A program made the position numbers and the translations under genes. Under the pieces are notes generated by a model. The model ran no database searches. It was not told the DNA's origin and saw nothing but the letters and a program-made list of their open reading frames with translations. DNA of 64,000 nt from the NCBI GenBank assembly GCA_964577955.1, contig CAZOAZ010000034.1:1-64000 (forward strand), read 5' to 3'. Of the stretch, positions 50,619 to 60,600 are shown in pieces (positions within the stretch are counted from its first letter, which is position 1; every line of letters begins with the position of its first letter). Origin of the DNA: CADEEX01 sp964577955 (GTDB taxonomy: Bacteria > Acidobacteriota > Vicinamibacteria > Vicinamibacterales > CAVVIG01).

Positions 50619-53600
50619 ATGGCGTCGCCGCCGTGCTACCGTGGAGGGGGCTGCGGTTTGACCACCCATCTCTCTTTCACGCCTTTCGACCCGCAGGAGA
50701 TCGAGCAGTCGATTCCTGATCGCTTCGCGCAACAGGTCGAACGCCACGGCGACCGTCTTGCCGTCCGGTGCCCCCGCGAGGCGTTGACCTACGACCAGCT
50801 GAACACCCTGGCCAACGCCGTGGCCTGGCGCCTTGTCGACCACGAGTCGACCGGCAGCCGGGTGGTGGTCCTGGTCGGCCAACGCGCAAGCCTGATGGCG
50901 GCGTTTCTCGGTGTGTTGAAGGCGGGGCACGCCTATGTGCCGCTCGATCCCGGCCACCCGCCGGCGCTGTTGGCGCGCGCGATCGCGGATGCTGACGCCT
51001 GCGCGGTCGTTCACGACACCGAGACGAGCGCGCTCGCATCGACGCTGGTGCCGTCGTCCATGGGCCGAGTCGATCTCGACGCGCTCGACCCGCGCCGGGC
51101 AGGTGCCGCTCCCGGTCTCGACATCGCACCCGGCCGCGCGGCCTACATCTACTACACCTCCGGCTCCACCGGCGAACCCAAGGGCGTCGTCGACAGCCAC
51201 CGTAACGTGCTCCACAACGTCAGGCGGTACACCAACAGCCTTCGCATCGGCGCGGCGGATCGGTTGTCGTTGATTCAGTCGTGCAGCTTCAGCGGCTGCG
51301 TCTCGACGCAGTTTGCCGCGCTGCTGAATGGCGCGTCGCTCTTTCCTTTCGATCTCCAGCGTCACGGGCCGGTGCGGCTGGCGCAGTGGATGGGCGAGCA
51401 ACGCCTGACGATGTTCCATGCGGTGCCGGTGCTGTTCCGCTCACTCGTCGAGGCCGCCGGACGGCTTCCGCACCTGCGTGTCGTCCGGCTCGAAGGCGAC
51501 CGCGCGACATGGTCGGACGCCGCGCTGTTTCAGCATGCCTGCGGCCCGGAGGCCGTGCTGGTGAACGGCCTCGGGACGACTGAAACGGGACTGGTGCGAC
51601 GCTTTGAAGTGCGGCAGGGCATGCGCATCGGGGTCGGACCGCTGCCACTCGGCGGGCCGGTCGAGGGCATGGACGTACATCTCGTTGACGACGACGGGCG
51701 CGAGGTCGAAGCCGGCCGGGTGGGCAGGATTGCGGTCCGTTCCAGGCATCTGGCCTGCGGCTACTGGCGCCAGCCGGAACGAACGGCGGCCGCGTTCGCG
51801 GATCTCGGTGACGGTCTTCGCGAGTACCGAACCGGCGACCTGGGCTGCTTCGTCGAGGGTGGGAGCCTCGAGTATCACGGCCGCCGCGACGGCTCCTTGA
51901 AGGTGCGCGGTGAGCGCGTCGAGACGGTTGCCGTCGAACGGCAGATCCTGGCCCTCGGCTTCCGTCACGCGGTCGTCACCGTTCGCGACGAACCGTCGGA
52001 GGAGCCGCAATTGGTTGCTTATCTGGTCCCGAGCGAGGCCGCCCCGCCCGATATCGCGGCCGTGCGCGCGGCGCTCGGCAACGAATTGCCGTCAGCGTGG
52101 ATTCCCTCCGCGTTCGTCACCCTTGCGGCGCTGCCGCTGACCGAACACAACAAGGTGGATATCAGCCAGTTGCCGCCGCCCGGCCGCGAGCGCCCGCCAC
52201 TCGCGACACGGTACGAAGCGCCGCGCACGCTGCTCGAGGTGGAACTCGCGGCTCTCTGGTGTTCGCTGCTCGGGCTCGAGAGCATCGGCGTTCATGATCG
52301 CTTCCTGGACCTCGGGGGACATTCGCTGCTCGCGGCGCGCCTGCTCGTGCGGATCCGGACGCGCTACGGTGTCGAACTGTCGTTCGCCGCGATCCTCGCG
52401 GCGCCGACGATTGCCGAACTGGCCCCGGTCATCGCCGCGGCCCGAGGCCGTGAGCCGGTCGCCGACCGGATTCCTGCCGGCCCCTGGTCGTCTGAGAGTC
52501 CGCTGTCGTTCGCGCAGCGGCACGTGTGGTTGCTCGAACAGCTCGCACCGGATCTGCCGCTCTACAACGAGGCGTCGGCGCGCGAGCTGGCCGGCCCCCT
52601 GGTGATGTCAGCGCTCGCGTCGGCGTTTGTCGAAGTGGTGGGGCGACACGATGCGCTTCGCGCCACGGTGTCCGCCGCCGGCCGCGAGCCGCTTCAGGTA
52701 TTTCACGTCGGCAGCCGCGCGGCCCTCGCATTCGTCGATCTTTCGGCCAGGCCCGCCGACGAACGGGACGCCGCGGCCGAGCGTGCACTCGCGGCGGCGG
52801 CGACGCGCCGTTTCGACCTCGAGCGCGGGCCGCTGATCCGCGCAGAACTGGTTCGTCTGGCCGAAGACCGTCACGTGTTGATCGTCGTGATGCATCACCT
52901 GGTCTGCGACGCCTGGTCGGTCGCTCGATTCTGGGAGGAACTAGCGTCCGTCTATTCAGCCCGCGTCCGCGGCGTGCCCGAGCGGCGGCGGCAGCGTTCG
53001 GTCACACGGCTGGCCGACCTGATTCGCTGGGACGCGGAGCGAATCGCCGCCGTGCTCGATTCGCATCTGGCGTACTGGTCGCGTCAACTCGAAGGCGTGC
53101 GAACCGAGCATCTGCTCCCGACGACGACCGCGGGGGAGGCGCACCGTGGCGGGCAGCAGCGGTTCACATTCGGGCGCGACATCACCGAGCGCGTCGCCGC
53201 CTTGGCGATGCTGGAAGGGGCCACGCCCTTCATGGTCTGGCTGGCGGCCCTCGAGTGTGCGCTGGCGAGCGAAACCGGCGAGTGCGATCTGAGCATCGGC
53301 ACGCCGGTCGGCGGCCGCGCGCACGAGGACGCGGAAGCGCTGATCGGCTGTTTCGCCAACATGGTGGTCCTGCGCACCGACCTGACCGGCGATCCATCGT
53401 TCCGCGACGTCGTCCGGCGGGTTCGGGTCGTGACCCTTGCGGCCTACGCGCATCAGGATGCGCCGATCGATCACGTCGTCGCGAGTCTGACGACGAACCG
53501 CGGCTCGCACGGCCGGGCACTGTTCACGGTCGCGTTCTCGTTTCAGAACGTGCCGGTCCAGCCGTCCGACTTCCACGATCTGCGCACGACCGAAGTCGAG

Positions 53601-56600
53601 GTCGACGTGCCATACGCCAAGATCGATCTCGGGTTCTCGTTGAAACCGACCGTCGAGGGTCTGCGGGTGACGGTCGAGTTCTCGGAGCGGCTCGGTGCGG
53701 AGTGGACCGGCGGACTGGTGCGCGCGTGGCAGGACGCGCTCGCTCGCGGTCTTGGCGATCCGGACACGAAACCTCTCGCGTTCGCGCCGGCGGCGGCGAA
53801 CGTCGCGGCGTTGTGGGGAAGGGCGCTCGGCCTGGAGCGCGTGCCGCACGACGTCCCGTTCGTCGAGCTCGGCGGCGACAGCCTTGCTGCCATGAGCGTG
53901 ATCGCAGCGGCGCAACGCACGCTGGGTGTCGCGATGTCGCTCGCGGATTTCTTTCGTTTCGCGACCGTCCGCGAACAGGCGCGCCGTCTGACTCGCCATC
54001 GGCCGGTCCTTCTCCAGTCGTCGGCTCCCAGTGCCGATTCCGCATCCCAGAGTCTCACGGCGCTCAGCGTCGGGCAGTCCGAGATCTGGACGGCGGTGCA
54101 ACTCCAACCCCATCTTCCGGTCTACAACGAGCCGTTCGTGATCACGATGCCGGGATTCGTTGATGCGTCTGCGCTCGAAGAGGCGTTTGCCGTGCTGATC
54201 GCCGGCCACGACCCGCTGCGAATGGCGTTCGTCGCCGGTCCGGACGGGCCGGAGCGGCAGATACGAATGCCGCCCGCCTTCCGAATCGACGTCCAGCGGA
54301 GCGATGACGGCGAGTCTGTGATCCGCGAACGCGTGGACGCCATGGCGCGAGCGCCCTTCGATCTCGAGGCTCCGCCGCTCATGCGCGCGCTCCTCGTCAC
54401 CGGCGCGCGGGGGGCGGAGCTGTTTCTCGTCCTTCATCACCTCGTCATCGACGGCTTCGGTCTCTATTGCGTGCTCGTGCCACAGCTCCAGGCCGCTTAC
54501 GAGGCGATTCTGCGCGGCGAACATCCCCGAGTGCCGCACGCGGGCGCGCGCGCTGCCGACCCGCCGCCGACCGCGGAACCAGCGGCATCGAACGCTTCGT
54601 GGTGGTCGTTGCTCGCGTCGGTCCCGCCGCTCGAACTGCCGGCGGATTTCCGGCGTCCGGGTTTGCCATCGGGGCGCGGCGCGTTTCGTCCGTTCAGCAT
54701 CGACAAGCGCCTGACGGCGACGCTGGTCGGCGTCAGCCGGCAGCTGGCGACCACGCTGGCCGGGACGTTGAGCGCTGCCTTTGCCGTCCTGCTGCACCGC
54801 TGGAGCGGCCAGGACGCCTTTACGGTGGCCATGTTCGACGCCGGTCGCCGTGATCCCGCTGGCGACTTCCGTCTCGGCTATCACGTGCAACTGCTGCCAG
54901 TGCCGGTCCGCGTGGCGCCGGATGGTGAATTCGCGACGTTGGTGCGTGCGCTTCAGGAGGCGCTCTTCGATGCCATCGCCCACGGCGCGCCCGGCCCCGA
55001 CATCGTCCGGCCGCGTACGGCGCTGGTGTTCGAGCCGCGGGCGGGGACCACGGCGGGTGCGTGGCAGATCGATCAGCACCGCGTGCAGACCGGCACGGCG
55101 AAGTTCGATCTGACTCTGGAGCTCGAACACCGCGGCGAGGACGTGATCGGACGCTTCGAGTACAGCACCGACGTGTTCGCTGCCGCGACCATCGAACGGC
55201 TGGTCGATACCTGGACGACGCTGCTCGAGAGCGTGGCGGCCACGCCGCGCTCGCCGGTGGCGACGCTGACCATGACTTCCGAGGCGCAGCGCCGACACGT
55301 CGTGGTCGATCTGAATCGCACCGCTCGCGCGTATGCGCGGAACGCGGCGATCGACGGGCTCTTTGATGCGCAGGTCGAACGCTCACCGGAGGCGACGGCG
55401 CTGATCTGGTCGTCGGGCCGTTTGAGCTACCGCGAGCTGGCCGATCGCGCCAGCGCGGTCGCGGCCCGTCTGGTGGGCTGCGGCGTGACCTCCGGCGACC
55501 GCGTGGCCGTCCGCATGCCGCGGGGGCCGTCGTTCGTCATCACGGTGCTGGCGGTGTTGAAGACCGGCGCCGCTTACGTGCCGATCGATCCCGGCTATCC
55601 GATCGCGCGCCAGCAGTTCCTGGTGGCGGACGCCGGCGCGCGTCTTGTCCTGATTGAGCGACATGACGCGGACTTCCCGGGCTGCCAGGTGGTGTCGTTC
55701 GAAGAGCTCGAGCGTCGTCCGGCGCCTGTGTCCGCCGCGCCGTCGCGGAACGGCGACGGCGACGGCATCGCGTACGTGATGTACACGTCCGGTTCCACGG
55801 GCGCGCCCAAGGGCATCGCGATTCCCCACCGCGGCGTGGTCCGCCTGGTGAACGGAACCGAGTACCTGCCGTTTCCGGCCGGCGATCGTTACCTGTTTCA
55901 CTCGGCGGTCACCTTCGACGCTTCCACGTTCGAACTCTGGGCGCCGCTCCTGACTGGTGGCACATGCGTGCTGCTCGAGGCCGCGCGCCCGACGCTGCAT
56001 GAACTGGCGGCGGCGTTGACGGGATACGACGTCGCGACGCTGTGGCTGACCTCGGCCCTGTTCAATCTCGTGATCGACGAGCAGCCCGAGCTGCTGCGCG
56101 GTGTGCGCACGCTGCTCACCGGCGGCGACATCCTGTCGGTGGCGCACGTCGCCGAGGCGCGCCGACGATTTCCAGGGCTTCGGATCCTGAACGGCTACGG
56201 ACCAACAGAGAACACCACATTCACCTGCACGCACGAGGTGAAGGACGTGTCCGAGACGGTCCGCTCGATTCCAATCGGTCGTCCCATTGCCAATACGCGG
56301 ATCTTCGTCGTCGACGGACGGGGCGAGCCGGTGCCGGTCGGCTTTCCCGGCGAACTCCTGATCGGCGGCGACGGTCTGGGGCGGGAATATCTCAATCAGC
56401 CGCGCCTGACCGCGGAGCGGTTCGTTGCGCTGGCCGCCTTGCCCGACGAGGGGCGCCTTTACCGCAGCGGCGATCGCGTGCGCTGGCGATCGGATGACGT
56501 ACTCGAGTTCCTGGGCCGGCTCGATCGCCAGATCAAGATCCGCGGGTTCCGGATCGAACCCGCTGAAGTCGAGCGGATGCTCGAAACGCATTCGCTCGTC

Positions 56601-57935
56601 GGGCAAGCCGCCGTCGATGCGATCGAGGGCGCCAACGGCAAGGTCCTGGCCGCCTTTGTCGTGCCGCGCGCCGAGCGGCCGTCGGCCGCGGATTTGCGGG
56701 CGTTCCTCATGGCCAGGCTGCCGGCCCATCTCGTGCCGTCCGAGTGGGCGATCGTCGATCGGTTGCCGACCAATGGCGCGGGCAAGGTGAGTCGCGTCGA
56801 ACTGCCAGCTCTTCTCTCGCGGGGTCAGGACACGGCGGATCGAAGGCCGATCGCTGATCCGTTGGCCCGCGCCGTCGCGGAGGTTTTCGCCGACGTGCTG
56901 GGCATCGATACCGTCGACGTTGACGCCGACTTCTTCGCGCTGGGCGGGCACAGCCTGACGGCAAGCATGGTGGCATTCCGGCTGCAAGAGCGCTGGTCCG
57001 TTGCCGTCTCGCTGCGCCAGATGTTCGAGACGCCGACCGCGCGCGGTCTGGGGCAATGGCTTGCGTCTCAGCCGGCGGCGCCGGACCGGGCCCGCGCCTC
57101 CAGCAGCGAACCACTCCTCGTGCGGCTGCGCGAGGGATCGGGCACGCCGCTCGTCATTGCGGCATCGATTGCGGGGGAAGTCTCGTCGTACGAGCAGTTG
57201 TGGCGGATGCTGCCAGACGATCCCGACGTCTACGCCTTCGCGCCGCCGGACACCGGGGGCCCCGCCTCGATCGAGGCGATGGCCCGGTGGTGCGTCGCGG
57301 CGATCGACGAGGGCCGGCTGTCGCCGCGCTTCTGTCTGGCCGGGTACTCGTTCGGCGGTTTGATCGCGTTCGAAACCGCACGGCAATGGACCGAACTCGG
57401 GCGCCCGGCGCCGCTCGTCGCGGTGATCGACACCGGTCCAGCGCCCCGCGAGCGGACTTTCGCCGATCTGTTGCGCCGCCTGCCGCTGGCCGCTCAGAAC
57501 CTTCCGCACTGGCTGCTCGAGGACCTTGTGCGCAGTTCGTCCGGCATGGTGGTGGCCGAGGCGCGCCGCAAGATCGGACGGCTCTCGCGGCGGCTGGCCG
57601 TCGGCCGTTGGCATCCGGGCCAGCCGACGGCTCAGGTCGCCGAAGACGTCTTCGATCTGTCGAACGTGTCCGGGGCGATGCGGCAGAGGATTCAGCACCG
57701 ACTCGATGCCGCGAACCGGTACTCGCCGGGAGGCTACTCCGGCCGGATCACGCTCTTTCGGCCCCGCGCCCGTCCTCTGCTCCATGCGCTCGAGGACGAC
57801 CTCGGATGGCGCGCCGTCGTGGCGGGCGGCGTTGAGGTTCAGATTGTGCCGGGCAATCACCGCACGATGCTGACCGAACCGAACGTCCGGATCCTGGCGG
57901 AACGACTCGCGGCGATGATGGCCGGCGTATCGTAG
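50619..57935 (+). CDS. Nonribosomal peptide synthetase A-T-C-T-C-A-T-TE
   Basis: A 2438-residue synthetase. Domains by motif: A1 (YYTSGSTGEPKG near 177), T1 (LGGHSLLAA, 566), C1 (VMHHLVCDAW, 757), T2 (LGGDSLAAM, 1084), C2 (LHHLVIDGF, 1272), A2 (YTSGSTGAPKG, 1719; NGYGPTEN, 1861), T3 (ALGGHSLTA, 2108) and thioesterase (AGYSFGGL, 2242; NHRTM His near 2413). The second module has no adenylation domain. A1 reads CSFSGCVSTQ where amino-acid-activating domains have Phe-Asp-Ala, so it may load a non-amino-acid. The A2 pocket, aligned by eye, reads DAFWLGGTFK, one change from a published valine code. Ribosome site GGAGG precedes an alternative TTG at 50658. Confidence 0.95.
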   Translation: MASPPCYRGGGCGLTTHLSFTPFDPQEIEQSIPDRFAQQVERHGDRLAVRCPREALTYDQLNTLANAVAWRLVDHESTGSRVVVLVGQRASLMAAFLGVLKAGHAYVPLDPGHPPALLARAIADADACAVVHDTETSALASTLVPSSMGRVDLDALDPRRAGAAPGLDIAPGRAAYIYYTSGSTGEPKGVVDSHRNVLHNVRRYTNSLRIGAADRLSLIQSCSFSGCVSTQFAALLNGASLFPFDLQRHGPVRLAQWMGEQRLTMFHAVPVLFRSLVEAAGRLPHLRVVRLEGDRATWSDAALFQHACGPEAVLVNGLGTTETGLVRRFEVRQGMRIGVGPLPLGGPVEGMDVHLVDDDGREVEAGRVGRIAVRSRHLACGYWRQPERTAAAFADLGDGLREYRTGDLGCFVEGGSLEYHGRRDGSLKVRGERVETVAVERQILALGFRHAVVTVRDEPSEEPQLVAYLVPSEAAPPDIAAVRAALGNELPSAWIPSAFVTLAALPLTEHNKVDISQLPPPGRERPPLATRYEAPRTLLEVELAALWCSLLGLESIGVHDRFLDLGGHSLLAARLLVRIRTRYGVELSFAAILAAPTIAELAPVIAAARGREPVADRIPAGPWSSESPLSFAQRHVWLLEQLAPDLPLYNEASARELAGPLVMSALASAFVEVVGRHDALRATVSAAGREPLQVFHVGSRAALAFVDLSARPADERDAAAERALAAAATRRFDLERGPLIRAELVRLAEDRHVLIVVMHHLVCDAWSVARFWEELASVYSARVRGVPERRRQRSVTRLADLIRWDAERIAAVLDSHLAYWSRQLEGVRTEHLLPTTTAGEAHRGGQQRFTFGRDITERVAALAMLEGATPFMVWLAALECALASETGECDLSIGTPVGGRAHEDAEALIGCFANMVVLRTDLTGDPSFRDVVRRVRVVTLAAYAHQDAPIDHVVASLTTNRGSHGRALFTVAFSFQNVPVQPSDFHDLRTTEVEVDVPYAKIDLGFSLKPTVEGLRVTVEFSERLGAEWTGGLVRAWQDALARGLGDPDTKPLAFAPAAANVAALWGRALGLERVPHDVPFVELGGDSLAAMSVIAAAQRTLGVAMSLADFFRFATVREQARRLTRHRPVLLQSSAPSADSASQSLTALSVGQSEIWTAVQLQPHLPVYNEPFVITMPGFVDASALEEAFAVLIAGHDPLRMAFVAGPDGPERQIRMPPAFRIDVQRSDDGESVIRERVDAMARAPFDLEAPPLMRALLVTGARGAELFLVLHHLVIDGFGLYCVLVPQLQAAYEAILRGEHPRVPHAGARAADPPPTAEPAASNASWWSLLASVPPLELPADFRRPGLPSGRGAFRPFSIDKRLTATLVGVSRQLATTLAGTLSAAFAVLLHRWSGQDAFTVAMFDAGRRDPAGDFRLGYHVQLLPVPVRVAPDGEFATLVRALQEALFDAIAHGAPGPDIVRPRTALVFEPRAGTTAGAWQIDQHRVQTGTAKFDLTLELEHRGEDVIGRFEYSTDVFAAATIERLVDTWTTLLESVAATPRSPVATLTMTSEAQRRHVVVDLNRTARAYARNAAIDGLFDAQVERSPEATALIWSSGRLSYRELADRASAVAARLVGCGVTSGDRVAVRMPRGPSFVITVLAVLKTGAAYVPIDPGYPIARQQFLVADAGARLVLIERHDADFPGCQVVSFEELERRPAPVSAAPSRNGDGDGIAYVMYTSGSTGAPKGIAIPHRGVVRLVNGTEYLPFPAGDRYLFHSAVTFDASTFELWAPLLTGGTCVLLEAARPTLHELAAALTGYDVATLWLTSALFNLVIDEQPELLRGVRTLLTGGDILSVAHVAEARRRFPGLRILNGYGPTENTTFTCTHEVKDVSETVRSIPIGRPIANTRIFVVDGRGEPVPVGFPGELLIGGDGLGREYLNQPRLTAERFVALAALPDEGRLYRSGDRVRWRSDDVLEFLGRLDRQIKIRGFRIEPAEVERMLETHSLVGQAAVDAIEGANGKVLAAFVVPRAERPSAADLRAFLMARLPAHLVPSEWAIVDRLPTNGAGKVSRVELPALLSRGQDTADRRPIADPLARAVAEVFADVLGIDTVDVDADFFALGGHSLTASMVAFRLQERWSVAVSLRQMFETPTARGLGQWLASQPAAPDRARASSSEPLLVRLREGSGTPLVIAASIAGEVSSYEQLWRMLPDDPDVYAFAPPDTGGPASIEAMARWCVAAIDEGRLSPRFCLAGYSFGGLIAFETARQWTELGRPAPLVAVIDTGPAPRERTFADLLRRLPLAAQNLPHWLLEDLVRSSSGMVVAEARRKIGRLSRRLAVGRWHPGQPTAQVAEDVFDLSNVSGAMRQRIQHRLDAANRYSPGGYSGRITLFRPRARPLLHALEDDLGWRAVVAGGVEVQIVPGNHRTMLTEPNVRILAERLAAMMAGVS

Positions 57936-57946
57936 AGTAGCGGCGC

Positions 57947-59851
57947 ATGACGGCGGTCGAATGCTTCGAGCGCGGCAACGCGCTCTACGGCGAGCGGCGC
58001 ATCGACGAGGCGATCGCCGCGTATCGCGCCGCGATCAGTCTGAATCCGGACTACGCCCAGGCGCACAACAATCTCGGCGTCGCCCTGCGCGCCGGTGGCC
58101 GGCTCGACGAAGCCGTCGCGGCTTGCCGCGAAGCGGTGCGGCTGCAGCCCTCCTACGCCTCGGCCTGGAACAATCTCGGCAGCATGCTGCAGCGGCAAGG
58201 CGATCACGAAGCCGCGGTGGCGGCGTACGAGGAGTCGCTGCGGCTGAATCCCGGCGCGGCGACCGCGCACTACAACCTCGGGTGCACGCTTCGCTTCGTC
58301 GGGCGCGGGCGTGAGGCAGCGGACGCGTTCCGGTCGGCCGTCCGCCTGAAACCGGATTTTGCCGACGCTTACGCGAATCTCGGCGGCGTGCTGCGCGAGG
58401 ACGGGGATCTCGAGGGCGCGCTGGCCTCGTACGAGCACGCGCTGGCGATCAAGCCGGACTGGGGCGGACCGGCCGCGCAGATTCTGTTTCTCCGTCGTGA
58501 GATGGCGAAGTGGGACGATCTCGAGGCGCGGACTGAGACGCTACGCGCGGCGATTGCCGCGGACACGCCGCTGGCGGAGGGGATCCCGCCGTTCAGCATG
58601 CTGGCGATGGATACCACGCGTGCAGAGCAGCTCCGCGGCGCCAGGCGCTGGGCGGCTCATGCGCGGCTGACGTCGTCAAGCGATGTCCGGTGGGAAATCC
58701 GGCTATCCGCCTCCGCCAAGGCTACGGCAGACAAGAAGCCGGACGCCATCGGAGTGCGCCCGCTGCGCATCGGCTATCTGTCCAACATCTTTCACCAGCA
58801 TGCCACCGCGTCGCTCTTCATCGGGCTGCTCGAGGCGCACGACGCGGCGGCGGTCGACACGACGCTCTATTCGTACGGGCGTCAGGACGCCGGCGCGCTG
58901 CGCCAGCGGCTGGTCGCGGCGTGCGGGCAATTCGTCGACGTGTCGGCGCTCCCGGATCAGGGCATTGCCGCGCGCATTGCCGCCGATCGTATCGACATCC
59001 TCGTCGATCTCACCGGCTATACGCAGGGAGCGCGCACCGGGATCCTGGCGTTTCGCCCGGCACCGGTGCAGGTCCAGTTCCTCGGCTATCCCGGAACGAT
59101 GGGCACGCCGCTCGTGGACTACCTGATTGCCGATCCGTTCATCGTGCCAGCGGAACACTTCGCGGACTACGACGAGCAGATCGTCCAGCTTCCGGATTGC
59201 TACCAGCCGAACGATCCGAAGCGGATCATCGGTCCAACGCCCAGCCGCCTGGCGGCGGGACTGCCCGAGGCCGGCCTGGTGTTCGCGTCGTTCAACGAGG
59301 CCTACAAGATCACGCCGGTGTTGTTCGACGTCTGGATGAATCTGCTGCGCACGTGTGACGGCAGCGTGCTCTGGTTGCTCGAGTCCAACCGCTGGGCAAC
59401 CGAGAACCTGCTCCGCGAGGCCTCTGCCCGTGGCGTGCCGCCTCGCCGTATCATCTTCGCGCCGCGCGTGTCCAACGCCGAACATCTCGCGAGGCTGCCG
59501 CTCGCCGATCTCGTGCTCGACACCTATCCGGTCAACGGCCACACCACCACGAGCGACGCGTTGTGGGCGGGCGTCCCGGTGCTGACCTGGGCAGGCGAGA
59601 CCTTCGTGTCGCGTGTGGCCGGCAGCCTGATCCGGACGATGGGACTGGCGGAACTGGTGACTGGCAGTCTGGAGACCTACGAGCGCCAGGCGCACGAACT
59701 CGCCGAACGCCCCGAGCGGCTCGCGCGACTCCGCGCGATTGTGCGCGAGCAGCGCGCGACGTCGCCGCTCTTCGACGCCGCACGATTCGCGCGTCAACTG
59801 GAGGGGGCCTATCGCCGGTTGGCGAGCAGGCCGCCGCTCGGTCACAATTGA
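57947..59851 (+). CDS. TPR protein with O-GlcNAc-transferase-like (GT41) domain
   Basis: A 634-residue soluble protein. Residues 1-190 hold about five tetratricopeptide repeats (pattern NPDYAQAHNNLGVALRAGG). From about 265 it follows the SPINDLY/OGT catalytic fold: RIGYLSNIFHQHATASL, VQFLGYPGTMGTPLVDYLIADP, NEAYKITPVLFDVWMNLL, and NGHTTTSDALWAGVPVLT with SRVA after it. His in the first block and Lys in the third match catalytic positions of eukaryotic OGT. The linker carries SASAKATADKKPDA, encoded by a dispersed repeat (58699-58743). It starts 11 bases after the NRPS and may glycosylate its product or a protein. Confidence 0.88.
   Translation: MTAVECFERGNALYGERRIDEAIAAYRAAISLNPDYAQAHNNLGVALRAGGRLDEAVAACREAVRLQPSYASAWNNLGSMLQRQGDHEAAVAAYEESLRLNPGAATAHYNLGCTLRFVGRGREAADAFRSAVRLKPDFADAYANLGGVLREDGDLEGALASYEHALAIKPDWGGPAAQILFLRREMAKWDDLEARTETLRAAIAADTPLAEGIPPFSMLAMDTTRAEQLRGARRWAAHARLTSSSDVRWEIRLSASAKATADKKPDAIGVRPLRIGYLSNIFHQHATASLFIGLLEAHDAAAVDTTLYSYGRQDAGALRQRLVAACGQFVDVSALPDQGIAARIAADRIDILVDLTGYTQGARTGILAFRPAPVQVQFLGYPGTMGTPLVDYLIADPFIVPAEHFADYDEQIVQLPDCYQPNDPKRIIGPTPSRLAAGLPEAGLVFASFNEAYKITPVLFDVWMNLLRTCDGSVLWLLESNRWATENLLREASARGVPPRRIIFAPRVSNAEHLARLPLADLVLDTYPVNGHTTTSDALWAGVPVLTWAGETFVSRVAGSLIRTMGLAELVTGSLETYERQAHELAERPERLARLRAIVREQRATSPLFDAARFARQLEGAYRRLASRPPLGHN
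58699..58743. repeat. In-frame CCGCCTCCGCCAAGGCTACGG element
   Basis: A 45-base element with outer arms TCCGGCT and AAGCCGGA inserted between the TPR and glycosyltransferase regions. It encodes SASAKATADKKPD and is nearly identical to the intergenic element at 42962-43007 (minus strand). Confidence 0.88.
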
Positions 59852-59859
59852 TCGCGCCA

Positions 59860-60597
59860 GTGATTCCGCCACGCGTCATCCTTGCCGCCGTGACCTTCTC
59901 GGACGCGTCGCGCGTCGCCCTGGTGCTGGCCGCTCGGCTCGCGCGCCACTGCGGCGCGGAGCTGCACGTGGTGCATGCCGAGGATCCGTTGCTGAACCAG
60001 GCGGCCGATCGTGCCGGTTTCGATCTTGCCTGGGAGACCAGGCTCGCGCTCCGCCGTCTGATTCGCGATGCCTGGCCGGCGGCGCGCTGTTCGCCCCAGG
60101 CCCACGTGGTCGGCGGGTCGCCGGTGCGTGCGATTCTGGACACGGCGCACCAGCACGGCGCGGATCTCATCGTCATCTCGCGCTGCGGCCGTTCAACCGT
60201 CGAGCGCCTCGTGTTCGGTTCGACGACCGAAGCGTTGCTGCGCCAGGCGGACGTGTCGGTGCTCGTGACGCCGCCCGACTGGTTGCCGCCGGACCCGGAT
60301 GCGGCGGACTTGTCCGGCGCCGGGCCGCTGCTGGCCGTGGCAGAGCGGTCCTTCGACGGATCTGGTGCCGCTGCTGCGGCGGCATCACGGTTGGCCTCGG
60401 CGTTGGGGACATCGGTGGAAGTCGTGCACGATGTGTCCGGCGTGGCGGTGGTTCCCGACGGCAGTCGCGCGTCGATGCTGGTGTTGGATCGGAGCACTCG
60501 GGACGCGAAGGGCGCGGCGCGCCGGGTGCTCGCCTATCGGGCGCTCTCGGCGACGATTCCAATTCTGTGGCAGGCCGTCGAGAGCGTGTTGGGGTAA
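59860..60597 (+). CDS. Universal stress protein, two UspA-like halves
   Basis: A 245-residue cytoplasmic protein. The first half is a clear UspA fold: VILAAVTFSDASRVALVLAARLARH, then ADLIVISRCGRSTVERLVFGSTTE with the Gly-x9-Gly-Ser ATP-binding loop. The second half (PLLAVAERSFDGSGAAAAAASRLA onward) is a degenerate copy lacking the loop. The GTG at 59860 is used; a TTG at 59848 overlapping the previous stop is also possible. It belongs to the NRPS-led run and may be a stress-linked regulator. Confidence 0.8.
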   Translation: MIPPRVILAAVTFSDASRVALVLAARLARHCGAELHVVHAEDPLLNQAADRAGFDLAWETRLALRRLIRDAWPAARCSPQAHVVGGSPVRAILDTAHQHGADLIVISRCGRSTVERLVFGSTTEALLRQADVSVLVTPPDWLPPDPDAADLSGAGPLLAVAERSFDGSGAAAAAASRLASALGTSVEVVHDVSGVAVVPDGSRASMLVLDRSTRDAKGAARRVLAYRALSATIPILWQAVESVLG

Positions 60598-60600
60598 CGC

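Noticed and set aside
52956..55298. 780-codon open frame antisense to the NRPS
   Set aside because: The sense strand has clear condensation and carrier motifs. The antisense frame is Arg/His-rich without motifs and is expected from third-position GC bias.
55383..57860. 825-codon open frame antisense to the NRPS
   Set aside because: Same reason; it shadows the A2, T3 and thioesterase domains and has no recognisable domain.
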